Shown: piece after piece, positions 28,601 through 36,761 of the stretch
Layout: each line of letters begins with the position of its first letter
Position numbering within the stretch: the stretch's first letter is position 1
From: Myxococcales bacterium
GTDB lineage: Bacteria; Myxococcota_A; Polyangia; Nannocystales; Nannocystaceae
Direction: 5' to 3'
Length of the DNA: 64,000 nt
NCBI GenBank assembly: GCA_020633295.1
Contig: JACKDW010000006.1
Span: 124,001 to 188,000 of the forward strand
Notes under the pieces: model-generated
Databases searched by the model: none
The model's input: the letters and a program-made list of their open reading frames with translations, nothing else
Told to the model about the DNA's origin: nothing
Program-made: the position numbers and the translations under genes

Positions 28601-30316
28601 GCCGACGCCGTAGCAGGCGCCGTCTGGCAGCTCAAAGGACGTCTGCGGCGCCCGCTCGATCCGCTCCGCCGCGCGCGCGAGGCGAGCCGCGAGCGTCTCC
28701 GCGTCGGCGGCGACCAGCGCGAGCCGGTGGGCCGCGCCGGCGTCGAATCGCCGCTGCAGATCGCGGGCGACGAACGCGAGCAGCTCTGGCGCGCCCGCGT
28801 GCGCGCGCAGGAGCTCGACCCGCGCGCGCGCCTCCGCGACCAGCGACGACGCGCTCGCGGCCGAGATCGTGATCAGCTCGCTCCGCGCCGTCCGCAGCCG
28901 CTCCGGGCGCGGCGCGGCGCCGGTGTACTCCTCGAGCGCGACGTGGAAATTCGAGCCGCCGAAGCCGAACGCGCTGACGCCCGCGCGCCGCGGGTGCGCG
29001 TCCGGGCGGATCCACGGGCGCGCGCGCGTGTTGAGGTAGAACGCCGACTCCTCGAGCCCGAGCTTGGGGTTCGGCTTGTCGACCTTGGCGGTCGGCGGCA
29101 GCACCTTGTGGTGCAGCGCCATCACGGCCTTGAACAGGCCCGCGGCGCCGGCCGCCGCCTTCGCGTGCCCGATCTGCGACTTGACCGAGCCGAGCGCGCA
29201 CCACTGCCGCGCGCCCGCATCGTCTGTCTTGAAGACCATGTTAAGGCCCGTGAACTCGGCGAGGTCTCCGGCCTTGGTCCCGGTCCCGTGCGCCTCGAGC
29301 AGCTCGACCGTCTCGGGCCCGAAGCCCGCGCGCTCGTAGGCGCGCCCGAGCGCCTTCGCCTGCCCGGCGGGCAGCGGCGCGTACACGCTCTTCGAGCGCC
29401 CGTCGGAGGACGACCCGATGCCGCGGACGACCGCGTAGACCCGATCGCCGTCGCGCTCGGCGTCCTCGAGCCGCCGCAGCGCGACCATCCCCAGGCCCTC
29501 GCCCAGCATCGTCCCGTCGGCCTTGTCCGAGAACGGCCGGCAGTCCCCCGACATCGAGAGCGCCGGCGTCTTGCTGAAGCACATGAACATGAAGATCTCG
29601 TTGAGCGTGTCGACGCCGCCCGTGATCACGAGATCCGAGTCGCCGAGGTACAGCTCCTGCGCGGCCATCGAGAGCGCCGAGAAGGTCGACGCGCACGCCG
29701 CGTCGGTGACGCAATTGGTCCCGCCGAGGTTGAGGCGATTGGCGATGCGCCCCGCGACGACGTTGCCGAGCAGCCCGGGGAACGAGCTCTCCTCCCACTC
29801 CACGTAGTGCGCGGCGATCCGGTCGCAGGCCGCCTGCACCTCGTCCTCGGGCAGGCCCTGCTCGCGCAGCGCCTTGACCCACACCGGCCGCTGCAGGCGG
29901 CTGACCATCGCGGCGAGCAGCTCCTGCGCCGAGGTCACGCCGAGGATCACCGACATCCGGCTGCGGTCGACGGTCGTGAACTGCTCGCGCGTCGCGTCGC
30001 GCAGCACTCGCTCGGCGACGATCAGCCCGAGCAGCTGCGAGCTGTCGGTCGCCTTGAGGATCGTCGGCGGCACGCCCCACTGAACCGGGTCGAAGTCGAC
30101 CGGGTCGAGGAAGCCGCCGCGGCGCGCGTAGGTCTTATCCCTGGCCTTTGGGTCAGGATCAAAGTAGTCCTCGACGAGCCAGTGGCTCGGCGGGATGTCG
30201 CCGAGCAGATCGGCGCCCGCGAGGATGTCGCGCCAGAAGCCGGTCGCGTCCGAGGAGCCAGGGAACAGCGCGGAGACGCCGACGACGGCGAGGGGCGGCC
30301 TGTGGGTGCTTTTCAT
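25313..30316 (-). CDS. pfa2: PUFA synthase Pfa2, 5' part: KS, malonyltransferase, ACP, KR start
   Basis: Domains in order: ketosynthase (residues about 5-460; Cys in TDAACASTFSAL near 205, His in EAHGTGTKAGD and QIGHAKAAAG); malonyl-CoA:ACP transacylase (FPGQGSQYVGMG, GHSFGELTAL near 679); an Ala/Pro linker; one acyl carrier protein with the phosphopantetheine Ser in LGIDSIKRVE near 1196; and a KR Rossmann segment. It loads malonyl units and carries the growing chain. ATG 30316 is 24 bp after the pfa1 stop, so the two are one operon. Coding is sound to about 25,815. Beyond that the frame enters the degraded duplicate, so the nominal end near 25,313 is artificial and the true gene continues into the KR-DH segment. 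Confidence 0.88.
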   Translation of the reverse strand: MKSTHRPPLAVVGVSALFPGSSDATGFWRDILAGADLLGDIPPSHWLVEDYFDPDPKARDKTYARRGGFLDPVDFDPVQWGVPPTILKATDSSQLLGLIVAERVLRDATREQFTTVDRSRMSVILGVTSAQELLAAMVSRLQRPVWVKALREQGLPEDEVQAACDRIAAHYVEWEESSFPGLLGNVVAGRIANRLNLGGTNCVTDAACASTFSALSMAAQELYLGDSDLVITGGVDTLNEIFMFMCFSKTPALSMSGDCRPFSDKADGTMLGEGLGMVALRRLEDAERDGDRVYAVVRGIGSSSDGRSKSVYAPLPAGQAKALGRAYERAGFGPETVELLEAHGTGTKAGDLAEFTGLNMVFKTDDAGARQWCALGSVKSQIGHAKAAAGAAGLFKAVMALHHKVLPPTAKVDKPNPKLGLEESAFYLNTRARPWIRPDAHPRRAGVSAFGFGGSNFHVALEEYTGAAPRPERLRTARSELITISAASASSLVAEARARVELLRAHAGAPELLAFVARDLQRRFDAGAAHRLALVAADAETLAARLARAAERIERAPQTSFELPDGACYGVGAPTARAVGFLFPGQGSQYVGMGAELAMNDDDARAVWDRAASLSFASEPGARVDQVVFPPPRFSDDARAADQARLQATRWAQPAIGCTSLALLAVLRRLGVSPQAVAGHSFGELTALRAAGALREDDFLRAARRRGELMEEVGGDAGAMTAVSADVESVRAAVDGHDVVLANHNAPEQVVISGATIDVERAERALAGRGLRFTRLPVAAAFHSPVVAPSTVPFARFLSDLPVQTATIPVYSGETSRPYAPGAADIRARLSGQIAAPVRFVEMVTAMADAGVDTFVEVGPGSTLTGLVGRILGSRSHLAVALDRKGVDGLESLCRALARLSAGGLALELGALWRGYREPRDPAARRKPRLAVPISGTNHGKLYPPPGGAAALPPPNPPRPTRDRSARASTERAAAPTAIVAAAPTPDHAPRTVTSAPAPAASSWIAPAPARAPTSAASMSSTTDVPSTSSARMASSDAWLAAWREAQEQTARAHAVFQESMAQSHAAYLRAAEAGLGGLAALAGAAPVQLSPAPLVQLAAPQPTRAVAVEPSSRVPTPTRAAPAPSLDPAHVDPTPAVERAAPERVTSSAPAVLAAAAPGVDLQAVMLEVVAEKTGYPSEMLELSMDMEAELGIDSIKRVEILAAVQERAPGLPPVDANHMGSLATLGEIVDYMRSLMPEGSGGTAARADAAEVPATPAIEVTIRAPQLGRFALELVPAPAIGLAQPGLFTPEGVVITPDGGGVAIALVDALARRGVRARVTRDVPADARAVVFLGGLRELADDDDDAAVAVNREAFHVARAVAASMARRGGLLVTVQDTGGAFGIGGGLTRARALLSGLPALVKTAKQEWPTASVKAIDLARAGRDARALGEQLADELLLGGAELEVALAADGARRTVRAFAEEVSVGTGRIGRGDVVLVSGGARGVTAACVRAWAEASGFACAVERWWRKTRRDLSCRWTEAAGTTDQRLDRGGAGRARAVDAGLAGDAGEIVEYMRSLMPEGSGGTAARADAAEVPATPAIEVTIRAPSSGASPSSWCPRPPSASRSRAVHARGRGHHARRGGVAIALVDALARRGCARVTGDVPADARGRVPRRPAGLRGRRR
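25815..26610 (-). repeat. Tandem duplication in pfa2, intact copy 1
   Basis: This copy is in frame with KS-MAT-ACP. It encodes the last part of the ACP (GEIVDYMRSLMPEG), the acidic/Ala linker and the first half of the KR up to AWAEASG. There it switches abruptly (about 25,812) into ACP-like sequence again instead of continuing through the KR. The offset to copy 2 grows from 954 bp at one end to 972 bp at the other, which shows the net base loss in copy 2. Confidence 0.8.
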
Positions 30317-30340
30317 GGTCCGTTGATCACTTCGTCTCGC

Positions 30341-31960
30341 TCACGCGAGCGGCCGGGGTCGAAAGTCGAAGGCCGCGCTCGGCACGTCGACGCCGTAGGC
30401 GCGGAGCTGGTGCGCGCGGGTCACCGCCGCCGCGCCCTCCATGAGGTTGCGCGCGACCTGCACGACCTCGCGGCGCGTCGGCTCCTCGAGGAAGCTGCCG
30501 GCGGTCCACTGGTTGAAGGCGCCCATCGCCGGACCGCACCAGATCTGGTAGTCGGTCTCGCGCGTCGGCTCGCCGTCGATCGCCCAGCGGCTCGCGCGGC
30601 CGAGGTACGAGCGGAACACCAGCGCGAGCTGATGTCGCGGGTCCGACTCCCCGCGCGCGACCTCGCCGGGGTCGCGCTCACGCCAGAACGCCTTGGTCGC
30701 CGCCCACGCCTCCGCGTAGCTGCAGCGCAGCAGCTGGCGCTCGACCTTCTCGCGCTCGCCCGCGGGGATCGACTCCCAGCGCGCGTGGGCGCGGTACAGC
30801 TCGTAGAGCTTGCGCGCGCGCACGCCGAACATGGTCCCGCGGCGCAGCACCTGGACGTCGACGCCGAGCTCGAACATGTCGGCCGCCGGCGCCATGATCA
30901 CGTCCGCCAGGCCCGCGCGCGCCAGCATCGCGCGCCCGCGCGCGTGCAGCCCCGACTCGACGCAGGCCTGGTTCACGGAGCCCGTGAGCACGTACGCGGC
31001 GCCGAGCGAGAACGCGGCCGCGACCGCGCTCGGCGTCCCCAGGCCCCCGGCCGCGCCGACGCGGACGTGTCGCGTGTAGCCGCGCGCGCGCGCCAGCTCG
31101 TCGCGCAGCGCGAGGATGCTCGGCAGCAGCGCCGCGAGCGGGCGGTTGTCGGTGTGCCCGCCCGAGTCTGACTCAACGGTAATGTCCTCCGCGACGGGCA
31201 CGTGGCGCGCGAGCTGAGCCTCCTCGGCGCTCAGCTGCCCGCGCTCCACGAGCGCCGCGACGAGCTCGGCGGGCGCGGGCTCGAGGAAGCGGCGCGCGAC
31301 CTCGGGGCGCGAGACCTTGGCGAACACGGCGCGCGCGCGGACGATCCGGCCGGACTGATCCAGGCGCAGACCGCTGCACGCGTAGCGCACGATCGCCGGC
31401 GTCAGGCGCATGTACGCGGCCGCCGAGACCTTGCGTACGCCTGTCCGAATATACAGATCGGAGACCGCCTCCTCGAGCGCCGGCTCGTTCGGCGAGTGGA
31501 TCAGGTTGCAGCCCCACGGCGCGCCCGAGCCGAGCGCGCGCGCGAGCTCCTGCACCGCGCGCTCGACCCTCGCGTACGCCAGCCCGGCGGCGCCGAAGAA
31601 GCCCAGGAAGCCGGCGCGGCCCATCGCGCTGACGAGCCGCGTCGTCGCGATGCCGTTGGCCATCGCGCCGCTCACGTACGGGAAGCGCACCCCGTGGGCC
31701 TCGGCGAAGCTGCGATCCCCGAGCCACTCCGGGTAGAGCGGCGCGAGCAACCCGCGCACCGGCCACGCGGTCGGTGAGCGGCCTTCGACGAGCTCTCCCG
31801 CAAGCGAAACTCCGACCGCGCCCGATCGTGGATCGTCCAGGATCAGCGCCGGCTCGCGAAATCGCTGGCACGCCTCGAGGGCCCCCGACGCCGAAAACGC
31901 TGCGGTCGCGGCGCTCTCGCTCAGCGCGCACCTCTGGGTAAAAAACGCTGCTATCGGCAT
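30341..31960 (-). CDS. pfa1: PUFA synthase enoyl reductase Pfa1 (PfaD)
   Basis: About 540 residues, the FMN-dependent trans-acting enoyl reductase of PUFA synthases. Typical PfaD stretches include FPYVSGAMANGIATTRLV, FFGAAGL, NLIHSPNEPALEE, AEDITVESDSGGHTDNRPL, the flavin-binding VGAAGGLGTPSAVAAAF with LTGSVNQA, and QIWCGPAMGAFNQW near the C-terminus. It reduces the enoyl-ACP intermediates that are not to become double bonds. I place the start at ATG 31960 because conserved sequence follows; a TTG at 31981 lies inside the operator palindrome, and neither has a clear Shine-Dalgarno. It is the first gene of the pfa operon, divergent from a TetR gene. Confidence 0.92.
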   Translation of the reverse strand: MPIAAFFTQRCALSESAATAAFSASGALEACQRFREPALILDDPRSGAVGVSLAGELVEGRSPTAWPVRGLLAPLYPEWLGDRSFAEAHGVRFPYVSGAMANGIATTRLVSAMGRAGFLGFFGAAGLAYARVERAVQELARALGSGAPWGCNLIHSPNEPALEEAVSDLYIRTGVRKVSAAAYMRLTPAIVRYACSGLRLDQSGRIVRARAVFAKVSRPEVARRFLEPAPAELVAALVERGQLSAEEAQLARHVPVAEDITVESDSGGHTDNRPLAALLPSILALRDELARARGYTRHVRVGAAGGLGTPSAVAAAFSLGAAYVLTGSVNQACVESGLHARGRAMLARAGLADVIMAPAADMFELGVDVQVLRRGTMFGVRARKLYELYRAHARWESIPAGEREKVERQLLRCSYAEAWAATKAFWRERDPGEVARGESDPRHQLALVFRSYLGRASRWAIDGEPTRETDYQIWCGPAMGAFNQWTAGSFLEEPTRREVVQVARNLMEGAAAVTRAHQLRAYGVDVPSAAFDFRPRPLA

Positions 31961-31979
31961 GCGGACTGCGTTTGCGTAC

Positions 31980-32000
31980 AAATGCCACTGAGTGGCATTT
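31980..32000. promoter_or_regulatory. Perfect 21-bp palindrome, probable TetR operator
   Basis: Arms AAATGCCACT (31980-31989) and AGTGGCATTT (31991-32000) are exact reverse complements around a single G at 31990. The site lies between the divergent pfa1 and TetR genes, 20 bp from the pfa1 ATG. Size, symmetry and position are those of a TetR-family operator that would control both the PUFA operon and the regulator itself. This is an inference from the sequence; no binding data are implied. Confidence 0.75.
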
Positions 32001-32024
32001 CAGTTCGGTATAACCGCGCCCACC

Positions 32025-32642
32025 GTGGGGTCGTCAACCTCAATCCGCGTACAAAAGCGGGCCAAAACGCGCGCTCGAATCCTGCAAACCTCACATGAAA
32101 TGTTCGCCGAGCGCGGCTATGCCGCGACGACGATTGACGAGATCTGCGCCGCCGTCCCGACCTCAAAGCGGACTTTCTTTCGCTATTTCGCGGACAAAGA
32201 GGCGCTGGTGTTCCCCAACCGACGCGGTCGACTCGCGCGCTTTCAGGAGCTGCTCGCCGCGGTCCGCCCCGACCAGTCGCCCTTCGACGTGTTTCGCACG
32301 GTCACCAGCCTGTTCGCGGCCGAGTACACCGAGAACCGCGAGCAGCTCCTCGCGCAGCAGCGCCTGATCGCGCAGTCCCCCGAGCTGCTCGCGCGCGAGC
32401 GCGAGATCGACAGCGACTGGGAGCGCGAGATCGCGGCGTCCTTCGTGCGTCGCATGCCCCCGGGTGAGTCGGGGCCGTGGCTCGCCGACGTGCTCGCCGG
32501 CGCGGTCATGGGCACCGTGCGCGCGACGATGCGGCACTGGTACGCCGACGACGGCCAGGCCGACCTCGAGTCGCTCGGGCTCGAGGCCATCGATTACCTC
32601 GAGCGCGGCTTCGTCTTCAGTCGACAGGAGCCGGACGCGTAG
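32025..32642 (+). CDS. TetR-family transcriptional regulator of the PUFA locus
   Basis: About 205 residues. The N-terminal TetR helix-turn-helix is clear: ARILQTSHEMFAERGYAATT, IDEICAAVPTSKRTFFRYFADKEAL with the classic T-x-R-T-F-F-R-Y-F recognition helix. The C-terminal ligand-binding domain ends in helices typical of the mycofactocin/SCO-type subgroup but cannot be named further. GTG 32025 is my choice; GTG 31992 would place the start inside the palindrome. TATAAC at 32009-32014 could be its -10 box, which would give an almost leaderless message. Divergence from pfa1 suggests it represses the PUFA operon, perhaps sensing an acyl-CoA. Confidence 0.82.
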   Translation: MGSSTSIRVQKRAKTRARILQTSHEMFAERGYAATTIDEICAAVPTSKRTFFRYFADKEALVFPNRRGRLARFQELLAAVRPDQSPFDVFRTVTSLFAAEYTENREQLLAQQRLIAQSPELLAREREIDSDWEREIAASFVRRMPPGESGPWLADVLAGAVMGTVRATMRHWYADDGQADLESLGLEAIDYLERGFVFSRQEPDA

Positions 32643-32705
32643 GGCGCTGGAACCGTGACGGAGCCGCGCCTTCGCCCGCCCGATTCCTCGACTGATCTCA
32701 ACGGC

Positions 32706-33431
32706 CTACGCGACCCGCCGAGACTCCTGCGGGAAGTCTGCGTACCACGCGACGCACTCCTCCTGGCCCCACGCGCGAATATCGAACTTCCCGGTCGACG
32801 AGTCGATCGTGTTGTTGCCGTTGAGGTCGATGCAGTCGTCGACGCGCGCGAAGATCTTCGTGATGCCGCCGAAGCGATTGGCGATCGCTACGTCGCCGCG
32901 CAGGTTGACCGACGTTCGCGACGGGTTCCCCGCGGAGTCCGGGCGCACGATGTAGCGCCCCTCCTCGAACATGTTGAGCGTGTTGATCTTCGACACCGTG
33001 CCCTGGGCCGAGTTCGCCACCCAGATGTAGCTGAAGTCGAGCTGACCGCCGCCCATGCCCGCGCACGGATCGCCCGAGTCCGAGTCTGAGTCCGTGTCGC
33101 TCTCGGACTCGACCGCAGTCGTGCTGGCGTCGCCGGTCGTCTCCCCCGCGGTCGACGTCGTCTCGGTCGCGGCCGAGGTCATCACCGCGGTCGCGCCCGT
33201 CGTCGTCGAGCCCGCGCTCGCCTCGGAGTCCGACCCGCTGACGCTCGTCGTCGTCTGGCCCGCGCTGACGCCGGAGTCGCTGCCTGGCCCCGTCGACGCC
33301 GCCACGGTCGCGCCGCCGCTCGAGCCGCTGTCCGAGTCACGCCCGCCCTCATCGTCGCCGCACGCCGAGACCGCCAGCGACACGCCCGCCAGCGTGAGCA
33401 CGCGCCCGCTCCACCGCCCAAGCCCCGCCAT
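32706..33431 (-). CDS. Lipoprotein with acidic Ser/Asp linker, C-terminally truncated
   Basis: 241 residues. It has a signal peptide with lipobox AVSAC at about residue 24, then a long low-complexity Ser/Thr/Gly/Asp linker (residues 25-130), then FSYIWVANSAQGTVSKINT and DVAIANRFGGITKI. These are the opening blades of an NHL/WD-like propeller common in Nannocystineae lipoproteins. Relatives I know of this type are roughly 450 residues, with several more blades; this one stops after EECVAWYADFP, only 63 bp from the convergent TetR gene, so the 3' half is missing. GGGAGG lies about 7 nt before ATG 33431. It may be non-functional; no enzymatic role is suggested. Confidence 0.72.
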   Translation of the reverse strand: MAGLGRWSGRVLTLAGVSLAVSACGDDEGGRDSDSGSSGGATVAASTGPGSDSGVSAGQTTTSVSGSDSEASAGSTTTGATAVMTSAATETTSTAGETTGDASTTAVESESDTDSDSDSGDPCAGMGGGQLDFSYIWVANSAQGTVSKINTLNMFEEGRYIVRPDSAGNPSRTSVNLRGDVAIANRFGGITKIFARVDDCIDLNGNNTIDSSTGKFDIRAWGQEECVAWYADFPQESRRVA

Positions 33432-33536
33432 CGCACACCTCCCACGCGCGGCGTTCCACCCGCGTCGCGGCCGAGGATAGCAGGGATCTACCCTCGTCGC
33501 GCTCGCCCGCGCACGAGCATGTCCCTTAAGACATTA

Positions 33537-34238
33537 TCACTCGGGCGCGGACGCGCCCGCCTCCGGCGCCGCGAACACTTGCGGGCAGGCGGCGACCAGC
33601 TCCGCGCGCCGCGTGCAGTAGCAGCCGCAGCTGTTCGGCTGGAAGCACGCGTCGGGGCCGGGCGGCGCGGCGCAGTCGCAGTCGTCGCGGGGCGTGAGGG
33701 CGCGCGCCTTGCTCTCGAGCCGCACCGTGCACGGATCGCAGGCGCGGCAGCTCTCGGGGCACGCGCCCTCCGTCGAGTGGCCGCCGTTGTACCAGGCCTG
33801 CGGCCCCGGCTCGCCCTGCCCGCTCCACGTCCGGATCATGCAGCGGGTCTCGCCGGCCTCGTCGATCCGCTCGCCGGCGCAGCACGACGCGCAGCCGGGC
33901 TCGCTCGGCTCTCGGCAGCGTTCGCTCGAGAGCTGCAGCGGCGCGAGCTCGCCGGCCGGCGGGTCCGCGCCGTCGGTCGCCGCCGGCGCAGAGGACATGG
34001 CTTTTACGTCATGTTCTTGGACGTCGGGCGCCTTCGCGTCGTGATCGACGGGGCGCGAGGCGCGAGGCGCGGGCGCGGCGGAGCCCGCGGGGTCGGGCCC
34101 GCACGCGACCGTCAGCAGCGCGGCGAGCAGGCCAGCGCGCCGCGCCAGCGAGCCGCGACCGGGCGCGCCCCTCGAGGTCGTCCGTCCGCGCCGCAGCGTG
34201 GGAGGACGTCGGTGCTCTGCTCGTGACTCGCGCTGCAT
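33537..34238 (-). CDS. Cys-rich putative lipoprotein
   Basis: 233 residues from ATG 34238, chosen because GGAGGAG sits just upstream. An Arg-rich N-terminus is followed by LLAALLTVACGPD, a lipobox with the Cys near residue 45. The mature part has a Pro/Ala/Asp linker (to about residue 90) and then many Cys residues in pairs (CASCC, CRACDPC, CDCAAPP, CGCYC), suggesting a disulfide-rich extracytoplasmic domain. Family not recognised. Just past its stop is the inverted pair TGTC...GACA with centre TTAAGG (33521-33534), which could be a weak transcription stop or binding site. Confidence 0.65.
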   Translation of the reverse strand: MQRESRAEHRRPPTLRRGRTTSRGAPGRGSLARRAGLLAALLTVACGPDPAGSAAPAPRASRPVDHDAKAPDVQEHDVKAMSSAPAATDGADPPAGELAPLQLSSERCREPSEPGCASCCAGERIDEAGETRCMIRTWSGQGEPGPQAWYNGGHSTEGACPESCRACDPCTVRLESKARALTPRDDCDCAAPPGPDACFQPNSCGCYCTRRAELVAACPQVFAAPEAGASAPE

Positions 34239-34864
34239 CGGCTCCTCCAACAAGACGGCGTCGCGGCTCCGCGAACGATCGCGCTCGTCGAGGGTAGCCG
34301 AAGCGGGCTCGATCGGCGCGCGCGGAAGAGCTCGCGCGGCCGCCCGCGCGCGCCTCGACGCGGCGTGAGATCTGGCGACGAGGACATCCGCCGGGCGAAC
34401 GCGCGTCGGCGGGCGCGAGCCCCCGCGCGTCGGCGGCGCGCGCCCCGCGGCGGCGCGACAGATCGCGCGGCCGCGGGCGCGCCAGACCGCGCGCGGACGT
34501 CCGCCATCGCGCGTCGGCTGCTCACGGGCGCCCGACCGCCGCGCGACGACGCGCGCGCGCGCGACCGCGCGACCGCGTCGCGTCGGTCTTAACATGCTTG
34601 TTCGGACATACCAAGGCGCGCGCTCGCAAGCGCGCGCTCGCGCGCGCGACGTCGACGCGACGGGTGCGCGCGCGCGGCTTTTCCCGCGGTCCTGGTGCGC
34701 TCAGCAGACGCTCGCGGCACGCCGCCCGTGATAGCCTGCGTGGGCTCACGAGCTCATCGGTCGCCGCGCCTACGCGCGAGACCGCCATCAACAGGGCTGT
34801 ATCGCACTGACGCGACGCCACGGACCGCCACGCGAACACCATCAGCCAGTCCGCGTGGGCAGGC
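34239..34864. other. Long intergenic region, extremely GC-rich
   Basis: This 626-bp divergent gap lies between the Cys-rich lipoprotein (minus) and the acidic membrane protein (plus). It is dominated by GCGCGC-type runs and short frames encoding Arg/Ala-rich strings that I take as non-coding. AT-richer spots at about 34,590-34,615 and 34,795-34,880 are the likeliest promoter positions. I see no RNA gene or repeat of note. Confidence 0.4.
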
Positions 34865-36698
34865 ATGACGGGACATAAGTCGATGACGAACCTGCTATTC
34901 AAACCGCCGCCGCTCCCCGGCGAGAAGCGCGAGACCGACGAGGCGCCCGCGCCCGAGAAAGCGCCCGCGCAGCCGTCTCCCGAGGCAGAGGCTCCCGCGC
35001 CGTCGGCTCCCCCGCCCCCGCGGAAGCCGCCCTCGCGGCGGGAAGCGGACGCGCCCGCGCGCCCGACGATCGCGGCGTCGAGCGCCGAGAAGAAGACGAG
35101 CGAGAGCCTGCTGGCCGCGGTCATGCAGAGCGGCGGTCACAAGATCGATCTCAGCGGCTCGCTGTTCGCCAAGCCGAAGCCCGAGTCGGCGGGCCTCGGC
35201 TCGCTGTCGGCGAGCCTCCTCGGCAAGCGACCGTCGCAGCCGGAGCAGGCGGCGGAGTCGCTCGCCGGCGTGAGCCTCGTGCTCGAGGTCGATCCGGACG
35301 ACGAGGTCGCGGTCGCCGAGGACGAGGACGAGGTCGAGGTCGCGGACGCCGGGGTCGACGACGCGGGCGACGACGAGGTCGACATCGACGCGGACGAGGC
35401 GACCGAGGACGCCGCGGCGACCGAGGACGCCGCCCCGGCCGAGGCCAGCGCCGCGCAGGCGCCTTCGGACGCGAGCGCCCAGCCCGACGCTGCGGCCGCG
35501 ACGTCGCAGCCAGGCTCGGCCTCGCGGGGCTCGTCGCCGGCGCGGCCGCGACGTCGCAGCCTGGGCTCGGCCTCGCGGGGCTCGTCGCCGGCGCGGCCGA
35601 CAGCGACGCCGACAGCGGATCGACGTCGACGCCGATGAAGACGCGGACGAAGAAGCCGCGGACGAAGAAGCCGCGAGCGCGGCGGACAGCGCCGGCAGCG
35701 ACGCGCGCGCGGCGGTCCAGGTCGCTAGCGCGGCGGTCCAGGTCGCGCACGCGGCGACCCAGCTCGCGCCCGCGGCGGCCCAGGTCGCCGCAGCTGCCCC
35801 TTCGGTCATATCTCATCAACCGCCGCAAGCCGCCCGCGCCGCCGCGCGCTCCGAGGTCTTCGCGCCGATACGCGCGGACGCGGCGACGCCCCCGCCGAAG
35901 GTCATCGTCAACCGCGACGACGACGACGAGCCCAGCAAGACGCCCGTGCTCATCGGGCTCGTCGTCATCCTCGTGCTCATCATCGCCATCGTCGTCGGCG
36001 TCATCATGAACCGCGGCGGCGACGACAAAGAGCAGCAGCCCGTGGTCGCGCAGGGTGAAGACACGCCCGAGGCCAAGGCGCCCGAGGCCAAGACGCCCGA
36101 GGCCAAGGCGCCTGCGGACTCGAGCGCGGGTGACGAGGCCGCGGGAGCCAGCGACGCGGGCGCCGCGGACTCGGCTGCCCCCGACGACGACACCGACACC
36201 GGGGGCGAGGAAGCGGCCGCGCCAGAGAGCGCGGGCGAGAGCGCGGGCGAGAGCGCGGGCGAGAGCGCGGGCGAGAGCGCGGGCGAGAGCGCGGGCGAGA
36301 GCCCCGACGCGGGCTCGAGCGACCCGACGAAGAAGCGCCGCTACACGAAGAAGGCGGAGCCGGAGCCCGCGCCCACGAGCCCCGAGCCCAAGCCTGAGCC
36401 CAAGCCTGAGCCCAAGCCCGAGCCCAAGCCCGAGCCGACGCAGAAGTCGGCCACGCAGCTCGCGCAGGAGGCGAGCAAGGCCTACTTCGGCGGCAACGCG
36501 TCGCTCGCGTTCAACCTCGCGAGCCAGAGCCTGCAGAAGAGCCGCAGCGGCCTCGCGCTCGAGATCAAGACGCTCTCGGCCTGCAAGCTCGGTCGCGAGG
36601 ACGCGGCCAAGTCGGCCTACAAGGGCCTCTCGCGCGACACCAAGAAGGTCGTGCGCAAGAAGTGCAAGGACATGGGCGTGCGCCTGCCGCTGCTCTAG
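34865..36698 (+). CDS. Acidic single-pass membrane protein with TPR-like C-terminus (frame-broken)
   Basis: It starts MTGHKSMTNLLFKPPP and has a Pro/Glu/Ala-rich region, a segment SGSLFAKPKPE, then long Asp/Glu/Ala-rich sequence. One transmembrane helix (VLIGLVVILVLIIAIVVGVI, about 35,950-36,005) is followed by an acidic Ala/Glu spacer, six SAGE repeats, a Pro-Lys-Glu-Pro repeat, and a C-terminal helical pair (EASKAYFGGNASLAFNLA) like the TPR tails of myxobacterial kinases. Two base shifts between 35,500 and 35,640 (at a 50-bp repeat and shortly after) are needed to join both halves, which otherwise look like two genes. It could be an orphan partner of membrane kinases or a cell-surface anchor. 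The function is unknown. Confidence 0.65.
35492..35592 (+). repeat. 50-bp tandem direct repeat inside the acidic membrane protein
   Basis: Copy A (35492-35541, 50 nt) and copy B (35542-35592, 51 nt) are nearly identical, both opening GCGGCCGCGACGTCGCAGCC. The single-base length difference throws the reading frame. Either a recent duplication was misread or it truly breaks the gene. Confidence 0.8.
36225..36296 (+). repeat. Six perfect 12-bp repeats (encode SAGE)
   Basis: GAGAGCGCGGGC is repeated six times without change, encoding a Ser-Ala-Gly-Glu spacer just outside the membrane helix of the acidic protein. The absence of sequence drift indicates recent expansion by slippage. Confidence 0.95.
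36384..36431 (+). repeat. Four 12-bp repeats (encode EPKP)
   Basis: GAGCCCAAGCCT/C occurs four times in tandem, encoding Glu-Pro-Lys-Pro, a stiff extended spacer like those of TonB-type proteins. It directly precedes the TPR-like C-terminus. Confidence 0.92.
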
Positions 36699-36761
36699 AT
36701 CGAGCGCGCGCTCGATCGACCCCTAGAGCGGGCGCGACGCCCCGAACGCCGAAGGAGCCGT

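Noticed and set aside
27353..31171. Plus-strand open frame of over 1200 codons opposite pfa1-pfa2
   Set aside because: Low-complexity antisense frame; the minus strand encodes clear KS, MAT and enoyl reductase motifs.
34598..34810. Small plus-strand gene before the acidic membrane protein
   Set aside because: Basic low-complexity sequence, no ribosome-binding site; typical of random open frames in this GC range.
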